Shown: piece after piece, positions 1-8,371 of the stretch
Numbering within the stretch: position 1 is the stretch's first letter
How the letters are laid out: each line of letters begins with the position of its first letter
Assembly: GCF_000308835.1 (NCBI RefSeq)
Contig: NZ_BAGN01000153.1
Span: 1-35,720 of the forward strand
DNA length: 35,720 nucleotides
Reading direction: 5' to 3'
Source: Nocardia vinacea NBRC 16497
GTDB lineage: Bacteria; Actinomycetota; Actinomycetes; Mycobacteriales; Mycobacteriaceae
Notes under the pieces: generated by a model
What the model was told of the DNA's origin: nothing
Database searches by the model: none
Seen by the model: the letters and a program-made list of their open reading frames with translations, nothing else
Translations under genes and position numbers: made by a program

Positions 1-588
1 GTGCAGGTTCTCGTCGGCGGAAATGCGCTGCAGCATCCGGTCGGCGATCGCGTCGTTGCAGACCCGGCCGGTATTGCGGTGGCTGACCCTGGTCGCCAGT
101 TCCTGGAAAGTCACGTAGGCGACGCCGGGTAGGAATCCATTGTCGTCCACCCCGGTCGGGTGCTGTACCCCGGCTGTCATGCAGACCATCCGCGCATGTT
201 CCAGCGCCACCGGGTCCACCCCGCGGGTGACGACGAGATAGTCACGCATGACGGTCCCGTGCCGGTTCTCCTCGGCGGTCCACCGCCCCACCCAGGTGCC
301 CCAGGCGCCGTCCTGGGAGAAGGATTCGGCGATCAGTCGGTGATAGGACGGCAGATTGTCCTCGGTCAACAGATTGGTGACCATCGCGGCTTTGGCCAGT
401 TCGCTCAACTGAGACTGCGCTGGCTCCCAATCGATTCCGCCCATCTCGGCGAAATTGCGGCCTTGGTCCCACGGCACATAGTCGTGCGGGTGCCAGTTCT
501 TTGCCATCGATAGGTGACGGTTGAGATTTTGTTCGGCAACGGGTTCGAGTTCGGTCAGCAACTCCAGCTGTGTCAAGGTACGTGTCAC
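1..588 (-). CDS. desA: Acyl-ACP desaturase, DesA type (3' end outside window)
   Basis: Soluble di-iron desaturase that introduces a double bond into ACP-bound fatty acyl chains; in mycolate-making actinomycetes this family feeds membrane lipid and mycolic acid synthesis. The visible 196 residues match the N-terminal two thirds of the family: LELLTELEPVAEQNLNRHLS near the start, HDYVPWDQGRNF, the first iron-ligand motif EENRHG, DYLVVTRGVDP, and the second ligand motif DENLH at the window edge. I chose the GTG start at 588 because an AGGAA ribosome site lies just upstream and the N-terminus then matches DesA proteins. An ATG 27 codons further in (507) would remove conserved sequence. The gene runs off position 1, so the C-terminus is not visible. 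It lies 188 bases downstream of the hydrolase gene and probably has its own promoter. Confidence 0.93.
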   Translation of the reverse strand, partial: MTRTLTQLELLTELEPVAEQNLNRHLSMAKNWHPHDYVPWDQGRNFAEMGGIDWEPAQSQLSELAKAAMVTNLLTEDNLPSYHRLIAESFSQDGAWGTWVGRWTAEENRHGTVMRDYLVVTRGVDPVALEHARMVCMTAGVQHPTGVDDNGFLPGVAYVTFQELATRVSHRNTGRVCNDAIADRMLQRISADENLH

Positions 589-661
589 GATCGGATTCCT
601 GTCATCGGATCAGGGGCTCTCCTCCAGAGTGCCCCTATTGCCGGGCCACCGAAATCCCCTG

Positions 662-680
662 CGGCGAATTCGTTTCGCCG
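662..680. terminator. Small hairpin downstream of the hydrolase gene
   Basis: Seven-base perfect inverted repeat (CGGCGAA, loop TTCGT, TTCGCCG) in the 188-base gap between the hydrolase stop (777) and the desA start (588). It could end transcription of the hydrolase, but it sits almost 100 bases past the stop and has no T-run. The rest of the gap shows no gene and presumably carries the desA promoter. Confidence 0.35.
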
Positions 681-776
681 AAGGCGTGGTGGCTCACTAC
701 TGGTTAATCGCGAAGACGTGCCGACACGGTATCGGCGCGGACGGCGTGGCGAATACCGGATCTGCCGGGGTCCGAT

Positions 777-2027
777 CTACCCGGAGGTCGCAATCCAGTC
801 GGCGATATCGGAGACGACCTGTCGATCAACATGTTGCGCCGGTCCGTACTCCGCCGGGGTCGAAGGCCCCACACCCGGAAAGAACAGGTGGTTATCGGCG
901 TCGTACACCCGGATCGTCACCTCCGCCCGATCGGCCAGACCGGCCCGCCACCGCGACAAGTCGTCATCGACAGTGACCTGGTAATCCCGCCCACCCTGCA
1001 GCATGAACATCGGCTTACCCAGCGTCGCAGCCACCGCGACCGGGTCGTAGTCCCGCAAATCCAACCAATACGACGCAGGCAGCCCCAGGGGCAGTTCACT
1101 GGCCGGAGTCGACTCCGTCAGCGCATCGTCGACCAATTGCGCCTGCCGAACGATCGCCTCGATCGCGGCCTGCGCGCCGAGGCTACCATCGGGTTCCAAG
1201 GCGGCGAGGTAGCGCGTGACCCGCACCGCGGCCCAGTGCATCGGCGAGGCGTCACCGGCCAGGACGATCAACCCCGCCACCGCCGGTTCCGCGGCCGCGA
1301 CCCGTGGCGCGACTTTCCCACCCATGCTGTGCCCCAGCACGAAGACCCGATCCGCATCGATAGCCGAGTGCGCACGCAGCGCCTGCACGGCCGCGACCGC
1401 GTGAGGCACGTATTCGTCGGTCATGGTGAACGATTCGAGCGCCGCGACCGCACCGGCATGCGCATGGGTGACCTTGTCGAAACGCAACACCGCGATCCCG
1501 CGGCCGGCCAGTCCCCACGCAATATCCGCGAGCGGCTTATTGGAACTTGTCGTCATATCACGGTCGAACGGTCCCCCGCCCGCGAGCAACACAACCGCCG
1601 GGCACGGCCGCGGGCGCCGCGGCAGGCTGATGGTGCCCTGAACGACGAACGGCGGTTGCCCGATCGACACCTGCTCCTCGTCGAAGGACTCCCGGTCGGC
1701 GTAATCGGGTGGCTGCCACGGCGCGACGGGCGGCGTCAGTTGCAGGCCGGTGAGGCGATCCGTTTCGTCGATCGTCATCCCGACCACAACCTCGCCAAGT
1801 TCGAGTCGCACGGGCACGCGCACCGCCCCGGCCGCACTCACCGCGGCACCCACCTCGACCACCGATCCGTACCGATCGACGAGCGATTCCCAAGCGGTAC
1901 CCAGCTTTTCGGCCGATACCAGCGCTTGCAGTTGCGCCGCGAACATCGCGTGCACCTGCGCATACCGACCGGAGCACAGGTCCTCGACCACTTCGATGCC
2001 GGTGCGAGTGGGTGCGATCGACGACAT
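777..2027 (-). CDS. Alpha/beta hydrolase with N-terminal DUF3887-like domain
   Basis: Predicted 416-residue serine hydrolase of unknown substrate. Residues about 10-95 look like the DUF3887 domain often fused in front of bacterial hydrolases. The alpha/beta hydrolase domain follows from about residue 125, with AVVLLAGGGPFDRD as the oxyanion region, GHSMGGK with nucleophile Ser234, and a late DADNHLFFPG supplying the probable catalytic His. The ATG at 2027 is chosen because GGAGGA stands directly before it; the frame stays open a further 25 codons, but that stretch falls in the shared promoter. No signal peptide or membrane segment is visible, so it should be cytoplasmic. It is divergent from the ArsR-like regulator at 2109, 81 bases away, which suggests control by that regulator (inference). 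Confidence 0.85.
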   Translation of the reverse strand: MSSIAPTRTGIEVVEDLCSGRYAQVHAMFAAQLQALVSAEKLGTAWESLVDRYGSVVEVGAAVSAAGAVRVPVRLELGEVVVGMTIDETDRLTGLQLTPPVAPWQPPDYADRESFDEEQVSIGQPPFVVQGTISLPRRPRPCPAVVLLAGGGPFDRDMTTSSNKPLADIAWGLAGRGIAVLRFDKVTHAHAGAVAALESFTMTDEYVPHAVAAVQALRAHSAIDADRVFVLGHSMGGKVAPRVAAAEPAVAGLIVLAGDASPMHWAAVRVTRYLAALEPDGSLGAQAAIEAIVRQAQLVDDALTESTPASELPLGLPASYWLDLRDYDPVAVAATLGKPMFMLQGGRDYQVTVDDDLSRWRAGLADRAEVTIRVYDADNHLFFPGVGPSTPAEYGPAQHVDRQVVSDIADWIATSG

Positions 2028-2108
2028 CGAATCCTCCTGCTCCCCGGACAAATCAGCCGGGATCAATCTCAACTTTGCGAACAGTATCAGAGATGAGAAC
2101 ATTGCTCC
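2028..2108. promoter_or_regulatory. Divergent promoter region, hydrolase / ArsR-like regulator
   Basis: The 81 bases between the two start codons are AT-richer than their surroundings. They contain TCTCA (2067-2071) facing TGAGA (2094-2098) around the near-palindrome CAGTATCAG (2082-2090). These are plausible recognition half-sites for the adjacent regulator, but the arms are only five bases long. A second short dyad, CCCGG/CCGGG around 2043-2061, lies near the hydrolase ribosome site. Confidence 0.35.
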
Positions 2109-2648
2109 ATGGACCCGATGGAGCTACTCGCCCACCCCGCGCGACTGCGGATCGTGCATGCCCTCGCCGGGGACAGCGTGCTGACAACCGCACAGCTCAG
2201 CGCCCGCATGCCCGATATCTCGAAGGCCACCGTGTACCGGCATGTAGACCTGCTCGCCGACCACGGCATCCTCGAAGTGGCCCGGGAACAACGAGTGCGC
2301 GGCGTGGTGGAACGCGGCTATCGCCTGCGACGCGAGCGCGCGGTGGTCGATGCCGAAACCGCGACGCCCGCCGACCATCGCCGGATCTTCCCCATCGCCA
2401 TGGCCACCTTGCTGGCCGAATTCCAGGCCTACCTGCAAAGCGATGACACGGACCCGGTCGGCGATCTGGTCGGCTATCGCCAGCATGCGGTATGGCTCAG
2501 CCGCGACGAACTCACCGAACTCATCACCGACCTGCGGGCAGCGATCCTGCCCCGACTGTCCAATGCGGCTACCGAAGGCCGCGTGCCGTACCTGCTGAGC
2601 CCGATCCTCTTTCCGCTGGCCCAGGCGCCGGAGCGCGACGGGACGTGA
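2109..2648 (+). CDS. ArsR-like winged-helix transcriptional regulator
   Basis: A 179-residue DNA-binding protein. Residues 1-75 form a winged helix of the ArsR/HTH_20 type: LLAHPARLRIVHAL, then the recognition region MPDISKATVYRHVDLLADHGIL, then a wing with VVERGYRL. The C-terminal 100 residues (IFPIAMATLLAEFQAYL, then WLSRDELTELITDL) are helical and resemble the effector or dimerisation half of actinobacterial regulators of this type. No metal-binding Cys motif is visible, so it is probably not a metal sensor. The start could be the ATG at 2109 or the one at 2118; the second gives MELLAHPAR, which resembles many homologues. It is divergent from the hydrolase, its likely target. Confidence 0.8.
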   Translation: MDPMELLAHPARLRIVHALAGDSVLTTAQLSARMPDISKATVYRHVDLLADHGILEVAREQRVRGVVERGYRLRRERAVVDAETATPADHRRIFPIAMATLLAEFQAYLQSDDTDPVGDLVGYRQHAVWLSRDELTELITDLRAAILPRLSNAATEGRVPYLLSPILFPLAQAPERDGT

Positions 2649-2684
2649 CGCCGACCGGCTACGAGTCGCTGTCCGGTAATCGGC

Positions 2685-3050
2685 TCAGGCGGCCGACACC
2701 AGAGCCACCGCGGCGACCGTCTCGATAATGCAGTAGAACCAGTTGGGGTAGAAGGCGACTCGCTCATCGAGTATCGCGGATACGATGCGGCCGAACGCCA
2801 TTCCACCCAGTGCGGCACCGATGGTGACCATGATTCCGGTGCGCAGGGCTCCGTCGTGGGTGGCCGCGACCGCCAGCATCGCCGCCATCGCGAGACCGAA
2901 TCCGCCGTAGACGGCACGGATCTCGTAGCGCGCCTCGGTTTGCTCGAGACGGATGCCGAAGGGGCGGATCAGTGCTGCGGGGGCCGCGAGGGCATACACA
3001 CCCATCGCGAGGAAGAACACGCCGACGACGGTATTGACGGCAATTGCCAA
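2685..3050 (-). CDS. DUF4345 family small membrane protein
   Basis: A 121-residue protein with about four hydrophobic helices: VNTVVGVFFLAMGVYALAAP, AVYGGFGLAMAAMLAVAA, TGIMVTIGAALGGMAFGRI and a C-terminal IIETVAAVALVSA. The order of motifs (IRAVYGGFGLAMA, then GGMAFGRIVS) is that of DUF4345, whose function is unknown. The start is an unusual TTG at 3050, but AGGAGG stands five bases before it, so the start is well supported. A weak hairpin (GCCGA/TCGGC with inner CCGG pairing) lies between its stop and the converging regulator's stop at 2648. Confidence 0.8.
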   Translation of the reverse strand: MAIAVNTVVGVFFLAMGVYALAAPAALIRPFGIRLEQTEARYEIRAVYGGFGLAMAAMLAVAATHDGALRTGIMVTIGAALGGMAFGRIVSAILDERVAFYPNWFYCIIETVAAVALVSAA

Positions 3051-3122
3051 GGGAACCTCCTGTTCGAGTCGGAAGGCCAGCTTGCTCGACCAGAGCGCGC
3101 ACCCGCTTCCACAAACGTGCGG

Positions 3123-4394
3123 TCAGTCCCCGTTGTAGTGCAGCGAGCGCCAGGCTTCGATCGCCCAATCCAATTGCGTCCCGGGCACACTGATCGTGAC
3201 GAGCAGCAATTCTCCGTTGCGGCGACTGGCGATCCCCTGCACGCCGACCTCTTCACCGTCCTCCGAGGGCAACCACCATCCGTCACCGGGACCGCCGCTG
3301 ACCGGTTCGCCGCGATGCCCCGCGGTCGCATTGGCACCGTATTGCAGCATCGCGGCCGGTGGCGGCCCGGTTTTCGGGTCGCCGACGGACAGGATGGTGA
3401 TCTCGATCTGGCGGGTGCCGTCCCAGGCCCACCACCGATCGCCATCCCAGCCGTAGGTGAAATCGCCGGGAATCCGCAGGCTCCACCCCGATATCGGTGT
3501 GGTGTGCACCGGGCGGCGACGGTAGCCGAGCGGCACCTGGTCCGCCGCGGCGGCCCGCGCGGACAGATCAGTGGGCGCACCCGCCGCGATGGCGGCCGAA
3601 TCCGCGAGCAGCAACCGTAATTCGTGCCAGGCCGCCCACGGCAGCTCCAGCGCCGCGTCGAGCCGGTGCGCCTCGGCGAGCAAGGCATCGGCCTGATGCA
3701 GTGCGGGCGTGTCGTCGGCGTCCGATGGTGCCCGCCAACGCACGTCATTCCACATGATGCCCATTGCGGTATTGCGAATCGTCGGCGCGGTCCAACCGTC
3801 CTCCCACCACGGAAAGAACGCGCGCGCGGCCGCCTCGTCGCCATCGCGGACGGCCTGGAACCAGTCGCGATCACGCGGCCCCAACCAGCTCGCGGCCAGC
3901 CCGTCGTAGTCGAAACGGTCACTGCCGAGCGACAATCCGATCGAAACCCACGCCCCCTCCGCCGGAACTTCGGTCAGGACCGTTTCCGCGAGACTGCGGA
4001 TCCACACCAGATAGTCGTGTTCGACCTCGGCGCGGTCATCACCCAATCCGAGCGGATCCTCGGTCCCCTCATCCCACACGATGTCGAATCGCCGACCCAT
4101 TTCGTGCAGCACCGCCGCGACGTGCCGATGATAGCCCGGCCCGGCCGACGCACAACCCGCGCTCACCACCACCTGACCGTGCGCCGCACGCAGATCGACA
4201 GGTTCGGCCGCCGGATGCAGCACGGCCAGCAGGCGATCTCCGGAGACCTCCACCGATTTCCGCAGTGGCGCCGACGTGGCGGTCCAGCCGACCCGCGCAC
4301 CGGCGGGGCCGGTCAGCAGCCACTCCCCCACCTGATCGAGGAAGTCCGCGGTGGGCGCGCGACAGACCCCCGCCGCGTGCAACTCGATTCCCAT
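3123..4394 (-). CDS. Unrecognised 423-residue protein
   Basis: I do not recognise a family. The protein is rich in Trp and acidic residues, has no signal peptide or clear membrane helix, and seems to have two parts. Residues 1-260 contain a Trp-rich middle (RAFFPWWEDGWTAP, MGIMWNDVRWRAPS). The C-terminal 140 residues start around GYRRRPVHTTPISGWSLRIP and look like a compact beta-rich domain (GWDGDRWWAWDGTRQIEI, VGVQGIASRRNGELLLVTIS). The ATG at 4394 has GAGGA upstream. The next gene upstream, the HEAT-like one, is on the same strand 79 bases away, so the two may be co-transcribed. Codon use looks normal for the window, which supports a real gene. Confidence 0.7.
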   Translation of the reverse strand: MGIELHAAGVCRAPTADFLDQVGEWLLTGPAGARVGWTATSAPLRKSVEVSGDRLLAVLHPAAEPVDLRAAHGQVVVSAGCASAGPGYHRHVAAVLHEMGRRFDIVWDEGTEDPLGLGDDRAEVEHDYLVWIRSLAETVLTEVPAEGAWVSIGLSLGSDRFDYDGLAASWLGPRDRDWFQAVRDGDEAAARAFFPWWEDGWTAPTIRNTAMGIMWNDVRWRAPSDADDTPALHQADALLAEAHRLDAALELPWAAWHELRLLLADSAAIAAGAPTDLSARAAAADQVPLGYRRRPVHTTPISGWSLRIPGDFTYGWDGDRWWAWDGTRQIEITILSVGDPKTGPPPAAMLQYGANATAGHRGEPVSGGPGDGWWLPSEDGEEVGVQGIASRRNGELLLVTISVPGTQLDWAIEAWRSLHYNGD

Positions 4395-4473
4395 GGATAC
4401 ACATCCTCGTGTCCGCGTTCCGGCGGCGAAAGTCAGGACCCTACACCCACTCTGCGGACGTGGGACCGAGCGG

Positions 4474-5751
4474 TTACTGCTCGACGAGCCGCCGACAGCC
4501 GTCCCGCCCGCCGGGCAGACCCGCGGTATCGAGCCAGCGTTCGAGTTGACCGAGCTGCCAGAGATCGTCGATCTCCACCAGTACCGCGAGGAACGACAGC
4601 TGGGCGGCGGACAGCTCCGATCCGACGGCTACGGTATCCGGAAAGGCTCTGTGCAGGAAGGAAATACAGTCGTAGTGCACGGTGCTCGGATTCGCCGCCC
4701 ACGCCGCTTCGATCGCGGCGGGCAGCAGCGTCTCGAAATCATCGACACGGCTGACGAGTTCGCGGATGACATCGTGGCGCAGCCAGCCGTCCTGTCCGGG
4801 CAGATGGCGATCGAACCACCGGTCGATGACCTCCGGATGCTCCAGCGCGGCAAGCAGTTCGTCGGTGGCACGCTGTTCGGCGGCGAATGCGGGCGCGAGG
4901 GCGGCGCAGGTGCGCACACCGGGGTGGGCATCGGCGAGCAGTTGCTCCGGACGGCCGCCGTTGAGGCCGGAAATCCGTGCGGCAGTGGCTCGTTCGACCG
5001 GATCCGACATAGTCGGCGCGATCTCGTCCACCCGCTGCAGCAGTGCGGCCCGCTTCTCGGCGTAGGCCGGATGCGCGGTGAGTTCGATCATCGCACGAAG
5101 CGCGGCCATGCGCACCGTCACATCCCGATCGTCGACCAGGGGCTCGACCGCCTCGATCACGCCGGGAACAACTGCGCGACAAGCGATCTCGTCCCTGGCC
5201 CGCATCGCCGCCCGGAATTCGTGGTCATCGATGGCGGCCAGCAAGCCCGGTGGCGTCGGAACATGCTCCACTAGAAGGGCATTCGCGGGATCGGGCCCCA
5301 ATTCCAGTAGCCCCGCGCGCCGATTCGCCTTGACGCGCTGTAGATCCTCTTCGGTACGGCCGGATGGATAGGCCTCGGCATACAACTGCTCATCGGAGAT
5401 CCCCGAACAACACCCCTGCGCGAAGACCTCGAAATAGTCCAGCAGCGCGACGCGCAGCCGTCGCGGACCCGGATCCCACGGCAGTATGTCCTCGACCTTC
5501 ATCTCGGTATGCGGACGCGCCAGCAGTTCGGCCACGATCGCGACGAACGGCGCGGTCGCGGAGTACACACTGCCCTGATGCAATATCGCGGCGTCGAGAT
5601 AGCCGACCGCGTCGACACAGGACTCGGCATCACCGTCCATCAGCGCCCGCAGGTGCGCCGGAGCATCCGCCGCCGGGCCGTAAGCATGTTCCAGCTCGGC
5701 CCAATCGACATCGGCTATCGCCCGCAACACCGGATCCATCGGATTGATCAT
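4474..5751 (-). CDS. HEAT-like repeat protein of unknown function
   Basis: A soluble, almost wholly helical protein of about 425 residues. Repeated segments such as DREVTVRMAALRAM-like DRDVTVRMAALRAMIEL, DPVERATAARISGL and HPGVRTCAALAPAFA have the pattern of HEAT/armadillo repeats, which usually form protein-binding scaffolds. The N-terminal third (LRAIADVDWAELEHAYGPA, ILPWDPGPRRLRVALLDYFE) contains helix pairs but no known catalytic motif. I chose the ATG at 5751 (MINPMDPVL). A TTG at 5775 and an ATG at 5739 are also possible, and none has a good ribosome site. Actinomycete genomes carry several such proteins of unknown role. It may form an operon with the unrecognised gene downstream. Confidence 0.72.
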   Translation of the reverse strand: MINPMDPVLRAIADVDWAELEHAYGPAADAPAHLRALMDGDAESCVDAVGYLDAAILHQGSVYSATAPFVAIVAELLARPHTEMKVEDILPWDPGPRRLRVALLDYFEVFAQGCCSGISDEQLYAEAYPSGRTEEDLQRVKANRRAGLLELGPDPANALLVEHVPTPPGLLAAIDDHEFRAAMRARDEIACRAVVPGVIEAVEPLVDDRDVTVRMAALRAMIELTAHPAYAEKRAALLQRVDEIAPTMSDPVERATAARISGLNGGRPEQLLADAHPGVRTCAALAPAFAAEQRATDELLAALEHPEVIDRWFDRHLPGQDGWLRHDVIRELVSRVDDFETLLPAAIEAAWAANPSTVHYDCISFLHRAFPDTVAVGSELSAAQLSFLAVLVEIDDLWQLGQLERWLDTAGLPGGRDGCRRLVEQ

Positions 5752-5807
5752 GCTGCAGCCGAGCACGTCGATCAACTCGAGCGAAACACTTGCGTTACCG
5801 GACGGAC

Positions 5808-6326
5808 CTACGGCGCCGGTTCCAGATGATCGCCGATCAGCATGGTTCCCGGTCCGCGCCGTGCGCCGGGACCATGCCGCCAGTCCACATTGTCGGCGGT
5901 GAGCGGCCCACCGCAGTCACGGCAGACCACCACCCCGGACGTGGGATGTCCGCAATCGCGATGCACGACCAGCGCGGGCGGCCCCGCAGGCCCGGCGAGC
6001 CACTTATCGCCCCACGTGATGAGCATCGTGAGCACCGGATACAGCTCGCGCCCCTGCTCGGTGAGCACATATTCGTGGCGGACCGGGTTCGTCTGATAGG
6101 CCCTGGCCTCGACGATCCCGTACTGCCGCAACGCATCCAGACGCGCGGTCAGGACATTGGAGGCGATGCCCAGATCGCGGCGGATGTCCTCGAACCGATT
6201 CACCCCGACGAACAGGTCACGCAGGATCAGTGGCGTCCACCGCTCCCCGACCACGTCGAGCGTTCGCGCGATCGAGCACACAATGTCGGACATGGCAGCT
6301 TTGGGCACCCACCCATCGTAGTCCAT
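5808..6326 (-). CDS. HxlR family transcriptional regulator with Cys-rich tail
   Basis: A winged-helix regulator of about 172 residues. CSIARTLDVVGERWTPLILR followed by GVNRFEDIRRDLGIASNVL and RLDALRQYGIVEARAY is the HxlR signature, and YVLTEQGRELYPVL is the C-terminal dimer helix. The tail carries HRDC, then CRDC about 11 residues later (CxxC type spacing), which looks like a small zinc-ribbon-like knuckle seen in some actinobacterial HxlR proteins. Start candidates are ATG 6326 (chosen), ATG 6293 and a TTG at 6338; none has a strong ribosome site. The gene is divergent from the NTF2-like gene at 6389, its probable target. Confidence 0.82.
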   Translation of the reverse strand: MDYDGWVPKAAMSDIVCSIARTLDVVGERWTPLILRDLFVGVNRFEDIRRDLGIASNVLTARLDALRQYGIVEARAYQTNPVRHEYVLTEQGRELYPVLTMLITWGDKWLAGPAGPPALVVHRDCGHPTSGVVVCRDCGGPLTADNVDWRHGPGARRGPGTMLIGDHLEPAP

Positions 6327-6331
6327 TGCTT

Positions 6332-6360
6332 TTTGCAAGTTACTCCGCTACGTTGCGAAA
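6332..6360. promoter_or_regulatory. Possible HxlR operator in divergent promoter
   Basis: TTTGCAA (6332-6338) faces TTGCGAAA (6353-6360) in an imperfect inverted repeat with a 14-base spacer, in the 62-base gap between the HxlR gene and the NTF2-like gene. HxlR regulators commonly bind such imperfect dyads in the divergent promoter they share with a target. The match is approximate. Confidence 0.4.
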
Positions 6361-6388
6361 CAACCAACTGTGAAGGGGTGATCGAGAC

Positions 6389-6820
6389 ATGTCCGATGCT
6401 GTGGCGCGGTTTCGCGAGGCGACGGAGGCCAGCGATTTCGATGCGCTGATGACGACCCTCACACCCGATGCCGCGCTGACCTCTCCGGTCTCCGGCAGGT
6501 TGGTCTTCCGTGGTCACCAGGATCTGCGCATCCTGCTGGCCGCGGCATACGGCAGCCTCGGCCGGCTGCGCTGGACCGAGCACATCGGCGAGGGTGCGCG
6601 CCGAGTTCTGCTCGCCGAGGCCGCCGTCGGCCCATTCCGGATGACCGAGGCCATGATCCTCGAATTGTCCGCCGACGGCCGCATCCGCCGACTCGAACCG
6701 CACCTGCGGCCCTGGCTCCCGCTGACCCTGCTCGCGGTGAAGCTGGCGCCGCGCCTACTTCGTCATCCGGGCGTCATGCGGCGCGCACTGTCACGTTTCG
6801 ACCAGCCCGTCGCCGGTTAG
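6389..6820 (+). CDS. NTF2-like (SnoaL-type fold) protein
   Basis: A 143-residue protein with the cone-shaped NTF2-like pattern: an N-terminal helix (VARFREATEASDFDALMTTL), TPDAALTSPVSGRLVFRGHQDLRILLAAAYGSL, and strand-rich GPFRMTEAMILELSADGRIRRLEPHLRPW. Members are small isomerases, cyclases or ligand-binding proteins; no substrate can be inferred. AAGGGG lies about 10 bases before the ATG. The C-terminal 30 residues (LTLLAVKLAPRLLRHPGVMRRAL) are hydrophobic to basic and may touch the membrane. Its last 30 bases overlap the 3' end of the converging ABC-F gene. Confidence 0.78.
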   Translation: MSDAVARFREATEASDFDALMTTLTPDAALTSPVSGRLVFRGHQDLRILLAAAYGSLGRLRWTEHIGEGARRVLLAEAAVGPFRMTEAMILELSADGRIRRLEPHLRPWLPLTLLAVKLAPRLLRHPGVMRRALSRFDQPVAG

Positions 6821-8371
6821 TTCGAGACGTCTGGTCACCCCGATATCGTCGAGGAAACGAGGGTCGTGGCTGACGACGATCAGTGCGCCCTCGTAGTTGG
6901 CCAGGGCCTGGGTGAGGTGGTCGAGGCTGGGCAGGTCGAGGTTATTGGTGGGCTCGTCGAGCAGCAGCAGCTTCGGGGCAGGATCGGCGAGCAGGAGCAT
7001 GGCCAGGGCCGCGCGCAGGCGCTCACCGCCGGACAGGGCCGCCGCCGCGACGTCGGCGTCAGCGCCGCGGAACAGGAAGCGGGCCAGTTGGGCTCGGATC
7101 TGTTCGGCGGCCGCGTGTGGTGCGGTCGCGGCGACATTCTCGAAGACCGAGCGCTGCTCGTCGAAGATGTCCAGGCGCTGCGGCAGTATGCGCCACGGCA
7201 CCTGCGGCGGTTCGGCGGCGATGCGGTGCAGCAGTGTGGATTTGCCCGCGCCGTTGCGGCCGGTCAGTGCGATCCGCTCCGGACCGGAGACCCGCAATGT
7301 CACGGTCGGACCGCACGCCAATTCCACCTCCTCGAGATCGATGACGTCCTGGCCCGGGTAGAGCCGGGTGTCCGGCAGGTCGATGCGGATCTGCCGGTCG
7401 TCGCGCAACAGGTCCTCGGCCTGCTGCAGCTGCTCCTTCGCGGTGTCCAGCTTTTCGATGTGGTTATTGCGCAGCTTGCCCGCAGACACCTGCGCCGCCC
7501 GCTTGCGTGCGCCCATGACGATCTTCGGCTCACGTTTGTTCTCGAACATCTTCTGCCCGTAGCGGGCTCGGCGATCGAGTTTGATGCGGGTCTCGACCAG
7601 TTCGCGTGCCTGTTTGCGAACGTCACTGCGCGCGTCCCGGATTGCGGCGCGCGCCACCTCCTGCTCCGCTTCGACGATCCGCTCGTATTCGCTGAAATTG
7701 CCGCCGAACAAACGCAATTCACCCTGACGCAGTTCGGCGATGGTGGACATCCGCTCCAGCAGCTCGCGGTCGTGGCTGACCGTGAGGACGGTGCCGGAGA
7801 ACTGGGAGACGACCTCGTAGAGGCGTTGGCGGGCAACGTGATCCAGGTTGTTGGTCGGCTCGTCGAGCAGCAGCACGTCCGGATCGCGCAGCAGCTCGGC
7901 GACCAGGCCGAGTAGCACCGTCTCGCCGCCGGAGAGGGTTTCGAGTCGGCGGTCCAGCTGTTCGGTCGAGTCGGCGAGGTAGTGCAGGCCCAGTCGGCCG
8001 AGCAGCGCGATGGCACTCTCCTCGACATCCCACTGCGCGCCGACGATATCGAAGTCGGACTCGTCGCCGAGGCCGGACTCGATGCGGTGCAATGCCTTTC
8101 GTGCTTCGGCGATGCCCAGCACCGCGTCGACGCGCTGACCGTCGCCGAGGCCGAGGTCCTGCCGCAGGTAGCCCAGTCGCCCGGTGACCGTGATCGAGCC
8201 GCGTGCCGGAGTCAGCTCACCCGCGATCAGTCGCAGCAGGGTGGACTTGCCCGCGCCGTTGCCACCGACCAGGCCGAGGTGGCCGGGTCCGAGCACCGCG
8301 TCCAGACCGTCGAAGACGGGTGTGCCATCGGGCCAGGCGAAAGTGAGATCGGAAAGAGACAGATTGGTCAT
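6791..8371 (-). CDS. ABC-F family ATPase (ribosome-associated type)
   Basis: A 526-residue protein with two ABC ATPase domains and no membrane segments, which defines ABC-F. These proteins act on the ribosome in translation or antibiotic protection rather than in transport. Domain 1 has Walker A GGNGAGKS at 36-43, signature LSGGE at 146-150 and Walker B LLLDEPTNNLD at 167-177. The charged linker (about 225-325) contains KRRAR-like and KRAAQVSAGKL stretches. Domain 2 has GRNGAGKS at 371-378, LSGGE at 446-450 and LLLDEPTNNLD at 469-479. All catalytic Glu residues are present. The ATG at 8371 has GGGG six bases before it. Its closest known relatives cannot be told by eye; both drug-resistance (VgaA/OptrA-like) and housekeeping members exist. 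Confidence 0.9.
   Translation of the reverse strand: MTNLSLSDLTFAWPDGTPVFDGLDAVLGPGHLGLVGGNGAGKSTLLRLIAGELTPARGSITVTGRLGYLRQDLGLGDGQRVDAVLGIAEARKALHRIESGLGDESDFDIVGAQWDVEESAIALLGRLGLHYLADSTEQLDRRLETLSGGETVLLGLVAELLRDPDVLLLDEPTNNLDHVARQRLYEVVSQFSGTVLTVSHDRELLERMSTIAELRQGELRLFGGNFSEYERIVEAEQEVARAAIRDARSDVRKQARELVETRIKLDRRARYGQKMFENKREPKIVMGARKRAAQVSAGKLRNNHIEKLDTAKEQLQQAEDLLRDDRQIRIDLPDTRLYPGQDVIDLEEVELACGPTVTLRVSGPERIALTGRNGAGKSTLLHRIAAEPPQVPWRILPQRLDIFDEQRSVFENVAATAPHAAAEQIRAQLARFLFRGADADVAAAALSGGERLRAALAMLLLADPAPKLLLLDEPTNNLDLPSLDHLTQALANYEGALIVVSHDPRFLDDIGVTRRLELTGDGLVET

Noticed and set aside
831..2096. 421-codon plus-strand open frame opposite the hydrolase gene
   Set aside because: Arg/His-rich antisense shadow. 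The opposite strand encodes a clear hydrolase with catalytic motifs and a ribosome site.
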